Shown piece by piece: positions 61,801 through 64,000 of a stretch of 64,000 nt of DNA. Positions within the stretch are counted from its first letter, which is position 1. Every line of letters begins with the position of its first letter. The notes below the pieces were generated by a model. It was not told the origin of the DNA, ran no database searches, and worked only from the letters and a program-made list of their open reading frames with translations. Both the position numbers and the translations under genes were made by a program. The stretch comes from Streptomyces griseus. Its GTDB lineage: Bacteria; Actinomycetota; Actinomycetes; Streptomycetales; Streptomycetaceae. The stretch is taken from assembly GCF_900460065.1 (NCBI RefSeq), contig NZ_UAVD01000019.1, positions 1-64,000 on the forward strand, read 5' to 3'.

Positions 61801-61951
61801 GGGGCCCCTCCGCTCGGTCCGCTCGGGACGCGGCTCCGACGTCGCCGGTCCGGGGCAGGAATCCGGCCATCGGCGGGTGCTGTGCTCCATCGGCGCGGGC
61901 GGCCGCAACCGTCCGCTCGTCCGCGTCGGATCGTCTCTCCATGGCCAGCAC
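58874..61951 (-). CDS. Membrane PAS-GGDEF protein with degenerate EAL domain
   Basis: A 1025-residue cyclic-di-GMP signalling protein (likely the SCO5511/CdgF-type gene beside ilvB, from memory). The N-terminal ~105 residues are disordered and Pro-rich, then about ten membrane helices (to residue ~430), a PAS domain (SSDVIMIAAPNGTLRYVSPA), the GGDEF domain with intact GGDEF at ~640-644, and a C-terminal EAL-like domain. EAL catalytic residues are lost: the EALxRW motif reads AAQARW (~771-776), SVNLSARQ reads SVRLSAAR, ALDDFG reads ALDGFG, and VAEGVE reads VADGVD. It would make but probably not degrade c-di-GMP. GTG 61951 is the frame start; ATG 61942 is possible. Confidence 0.88.
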   Translation of the reverse strand: MLAMERRSDADERTVAAARADGAQHPPMAGFLPRTGDVGAASRADRAEGPRGEPGAPVPPTPPPDAEEQAAQEHVPGGPGAGSPPVSALGALLAPRSATGSTGLRSRILLGVVCAGYSVGAAVGWGSPQVAVIMGDFGLAAAALIAAVSCFLYARAVRGRLRPAWLLFSLSSLMAACGNAVWGWYEVILGVAVPTPSLADVFFLCFAPPAIVGLLVLAKRPVTRAGWVCLALDAWLIGGSLLTLAWSLALAHTAHLAGVQDTSVAPAALSLAYPLLDIVLVSMVLALHFRRAGVNRSAVNTAIAALALTVLSDAVFTSPLLRSTYHSGQLLDAGWFAGSLLLAYAPWGARRAARPSPRPGPPRAIASRPIAGSLAALTPYLAAAVCTLGILYNVVDGRRVDRVVIFTGCTVVLALVVRQGIMLLDNISLTQELAQKENHFRSLVQGSSDVIMIAAPNGTLRYVSPAAAGVYGREAEGLVGSELSSIIHPDDLGRFVHEVRRFLAAPPHEEPTTRIECRFRSGTGDWLNVESTVNRHQGGLLLNSRDVTERVRLQAQLQHNAEHDPLTDLPNRALFTARVRQALGGRRSGDPGTAVLFIDLDGFKAVNDTIGHQAGDELLIQAGRRLQDSVRAGDTAARLGGDEFAALIVGDGTRDQGAREYQVHEIADRLRLTLSQPYRIGPSEVRVAASIGVAFAEPAISPTDLMRNADLAMYRAKAGGKDRVELYAPQMQADVVRRSELATRLRTALREGEFALLHQPVVHLASGSVAAVAAQARWRSAQGILFTPAEFLRVSGDDDRTAELGRWLLEEAVAQAADRARAGHPVAVSVRLSAARLLEAASPPGSIEALLTRHGLPSGALMIEVADSDPRVSFDALEQRLVALRRLGVRIALDGFGSGFAAINALRRLPIDVLKLDRNLVEGVVESARLHKITSGLLRIACDLGLQSVADGVDVPEQVLALRAMGCTHGQGMAFSGPLDEYRLRRALVRGEFPVPGIPGPRPVMAGGSIPLLTGSHAETPVPPT

Positions 61952-62141
61952 ATCGCCCGTCGCCCCCTCGCGTTCCGGTGCTCCCCCCGCGCCGTCCCTT
62001 CCACGGCGCAGCCCCCCGGATCGGACGATACACCAGATCCGTCACTCAGGGCCATAGATTCTCTACGCTCCGTGACGAAATGCGAGGTGAGCGGCACTGC
62101 GTGCATCCGGACCGCCCCGTAGCGTGGCCGCGGCGGCGGGG

Positions 62142-63089
62142 TCAGCCGGTGGTGGCCACCACGTTCCGCAGCGGCTCCCCGGCGGCGAACCGGGTGAGCT
62201 GTGCGGCCAGCAGCCGCTTGGCGCGCGGTTCGAACGCCGAGGTACTGCCGCCCACATGAGGCGTGATCAAGACATTCGGAGCATGCCAGAGAGGATGGCC
62301 CGCGGGCAGCGGTTCCGGGTCGGTCACATCGAGCGCGGCCCGCAGTCGTCCGGATTCGAGCTCGGAGAGCAGGGCCTTGGTGTCGACGACTCCGCCGCGG
62401 GCGACGTTGACGAGGAGGGCCCCGTCGGGCATCGCGGCGAGGAAGTCGGCGCCCACCAGCCCCTGTGTGGCCGGGGTCAGCGGGGTGGAGAGGATCACGA
62501 CGTCGGCCTCGGGCAGCAGGGCGGGCAGATCGTCGAGCGTCCGCACGGGCCCGCGTGCGGTGGTCCGCGCGGAGCGCGCGACGCGTTCCACCCGCGCGCA
62601 CTCGAAGGGGACGAGCCGGTCCTCGATGGCCGAGCCGATGGATCCGTACCCCACGATGAGGACGGACTTGTCGGCGAGCGCCGGGTAGAAGCCGGAGAGC
62701 CACTCCTCCTTGTCCTGGCCGTGGACGAATCCCGGGAACCCGCGCAGGGACGCGAGGATCAGGGCGAGCGTCAACTCGGCGGTGGACGCCTCGTGGACCC
62801 CCTTGGCATTGCAGAGGCGTACGCCAGCGGGAAGCAGTCCGAGGCCGGGCTCCACGTGGTCGATGCCCGCGGAGAGCGTCTGCACCACCCGGACGGCGCC
62901 CATCGAGGCGAGCGGGCGCACCGCGACCTCGGGGCCCTTCATGTAGGGAACGACGTAGTAGGCGCAGTCGGCCGGGTCCCCCGGGTAGTCCGGCTCGCCG
63001 TCCCAGAGGAGGTAGTTGAGGCCCTCGGGCAGCCCGTCGATCTCGTCGGCCGGGAAGGGCAGCCACACGTCGGCAGTCGTCGCAGTCAT
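62142..63089 (-). CDS. D-isomer-specific 2-hydroxyacid dehydrogenase
   Basis: A 315-residue NAD(P)-dependent dehydrogenase of the D-2-hydroxyacid family. The Rossmann loop VLIVGYGSIGSAIEDRL and the catalytic PDGALLVNVARGGVVDTKALL, with R in VARGG, E in TDPEPLPAGHP and H in LITPHVGG, are present. It may act on glyoxylate or a related acid; substrate is unknown. ATG 63089. Confidence 0.9.
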   Translation of the reverse strand: MTATTADVWLPFPADEIDGLPEGLNYLLWDGEPDYPGDPADCAYYVVPYMKGPEVAVRPLASMGAVRVVQTLSAGIDHVEPGLGLLPAGVRLCNAKGVHEASTAELTLALILASLRGFPGFVHGQDKEEWLSGFYPALADKSVLIVGYGSIGSAIEDRLVPFECARVERVARSARTTARGPVRTLDDLPALLPEADVVILSTPLTPATQGLVGADFLAAMPDGALLVNVARGGVVDTKALLSELESGRLRAALDVTDPEPLPAGHPLWHAPNVLITPHVGGSTSAFEPRAKRLLAAQLTRFAAGEPLRNVVATTG

Positions 63090-63335
63090 GGTCAGGAGGC
63101 TATGCGACAGATGTGCGAGCGCTCCAGGTCCGTCCGGAGCCCCGTGCGGGGCGCTCGGGGCGGGAGCGGTCAGCGCGGTCGCGGTCCGAGGGCCCGCGCC
63201 CCGGCGTACGGCGGCGACGTCCGCCGGGCGGTGTGCTCTCGGCAGGTTGCACAAACCCCGCCGTCGGTGATTGCCGCGACTGCGCAGAGACGGCGGGCGT
63301 TCGCTCCGCCCAGGATGTGCGGTCAGACACCGATG

Positions 63336-63353
63336 TGACCCGGTCGGGTCACC
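63336..63353. promoter_or_regulatory. 18-bp inverted repeat before the secreted hydrolase gene
   Basis: GTGACCC-GGTC-GGGTCAC, 27 bases upstream of GTG 63381. It is a plausible operator; the binder is unknown. Confidence 0.45.
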
Positions 63354-63380
63354 CGGTTCACCGTCACCTCAGGAGTCGCC

Positions 63381-64000
63381 GTGCTGTGGAGAAGGAATCG
63401 GTTCGCCCTGTCGGCCGCGCTCGCCCTGGTCCTGACCGCGTCGGGGGGCGCGGGCACGGCGTCGGCTTCGACGGGCACGACCGCGGTCGCCGCCGCGCCG
63501 GCCGCCTCGGCCGCCGGTGGCTTCGGGGCTCCCGGCCCGTACGCCACGGCGGTGGAGGTCGGGGCGGTCACCACGCTGTACTACCCGCGCGACATCGCCG
63601 ACAGCGACCGCCGCCACCCGGTGATCGTGTGGGGCAACGGCACCGGCGGCGTCCCCCTCGTCTACCGGGACCTGTTGCTCCACTGGGCCGGTCAGGGCTT
63701 CGTCGTCGCCGCCGCGAACACCCCGATGTCCAACCTCGGCATCTCCATGCGGGCGAGCATCGACATGCTGACCGGCCGGAACGCCGACCCGGGCAGCGTC
63801 TTCCACGACCGCGTCGACCTGGAGCACATCGGTGCGTCGGGGCACTCGCAGGGCGGCGCGGCTGCCATCGTCGTCGGCTCGGACCCCCGCGTCGACACCG
63901 TCCTGCCGATCCAGCCCGGTCCGCTGGCGGACATCGACGCGGTGCGCGGGCCCGCGCTGCTGCTGGCCGGCCAGCGGGACAGCATCGTCCTCCCCGCCCT
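63381..64000 (+). CDS. Secreted alpha/beta hydrolase, cut by the window end
   Basis: A plus-strand gene open from GTG 63381 (AGGAG five bases upstream) to the end of the window, 206 complete codons with no stop. The first ~33 residues are a signal peptide (RRNRFALSAALALVLTASGG). The mature part has the alpha/beta hydrolase core VIVWGNGTGGVP and the nucleophile elbow GASGHSQGGAAA (serine in GxSxG), like chlorophyllase/PETase-type lipases and polyesterases. The catalytic Asp and His lie beyond the window, so the enzyme class is inferred from the first half only. Confidence 0.82.
   Translation, partial: MLWRRNRFALSAALALVLTASGGAGTASASTGTTAVAAAPAASAAGGFGAPGPYATAVEVGAVTTLYYPRDIADSDRRHPVIVWGNGTGGVPLVYRDLLLHWAGQGFVVAAANTPMSNLGISMRASIDMLTGRNADPGSVFHDRVDLEHIGASGHSQGGAAAIVVGSDPRVDTVLPIQPGPLADIDAVRGPALLLAGQRDSIVLPA

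Noticed and set aside
59045..62122. 1025-codon plus-strand frame opposite the GGDEF/EAL gene
   Set aside because: Shadow frame of the same kind; no ribosome site or family motifs.

Overview
The window is a stretch of Streptomyces-type chromosome. The base composition is very G+C rich, nearly every third codon position is G or C, GTG and TTG starts are common, and the gene order cimA / agmatine deiminase / ilvE / leuB / proline catabolism / serA-ilvC-ilvN-ilvB matches what I remember of the Streptomyces core chromosome. No rRNA, tRNA, CRISPR array or transposase gene was found.

Layout. 1-5.7 kb: a YceI-like protein, then an iron-siderophore ABC importer (two permeases, ATPase, lipoprotein) with an iron box before the lipoprotein gene and a weaker one at the divergent end, next to a PPOX-type flavoprotein. 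5.7-16.7 kb: small-function genes (SUKH, GNAT, Nudix, catalase, GlsB-like membrane protein, thioredoxin-reductase-like flavoprotein, AraC and TetR regulators, an imine-reductase-like oxidoreductase, a YdcF-like protein). 16.8-22.1 kb: a large secreted beta-propeller-like protein, a HELTH zinc-protease-like protein with an N-terminal motif seen in contractile-injection-system cargo, and a TPM-domain protein. 22.4-30.8 kb: a carbohydrate operon on the minus strand (LacI regulator, family-5 binding protein, two ATPases, two permeases, GH1 beta-glucosidase). 31-37.4 kb: citramalate synthase with an attenuator leader, a TetR regulator overlapping an agmatine deiminase gene, ilvE, leuB and a 42-residue ORF. 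37.8-45.5 kb: an AAC(2')-like acetyltransferase, a streptogrisin-type protease, a nitroreductase, the proline degradation pair with a divergent PucR regulator, and a cis-prenyltransferase. 45.6-53.0 kb: an accessory island with an Imm52-like immunity gene, an NB-ARC/TPR STAND ATPase with a small partner, and a toxin whose N-terminus looks like a prepilin and whose C-terminus looks like a Tox-REase-5 nuclease. 53.2-58.9 kb: serA and ilvC-ilvN-ilvB with a leader peptide and attenuator. 58.9-64 kb: a membrane PAS-GGDEF protein with a degenerate EAL domain, a 2-hydroxyacid dehydrogenase, and the start of a secreted alpha/beta hydrolase that runs off the end.

Functionally, the branched-chain amino acid genes (cimA, leuB, ilvE, ilvB, ilvN, ilvC) cover isoleucine synthesis from pyruvate plus much of the valine and leucine pathways. 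Two of their transcription units, cimA and ilvBN, carry leader peptides rich in the amino acids they help make, each followed by a T-tract terminator. The most unusual material is the 45.6-53 kb island. A toxin and its likely cognate immunity gene share a strand but are separated by two STAND-system genes on the opposite strand and by two adjacent short repeat elements. One of these repeats resembles a complete 162-bp inverted-repeat element found at 5.7 kb, directly before an orphan SUKH gene.
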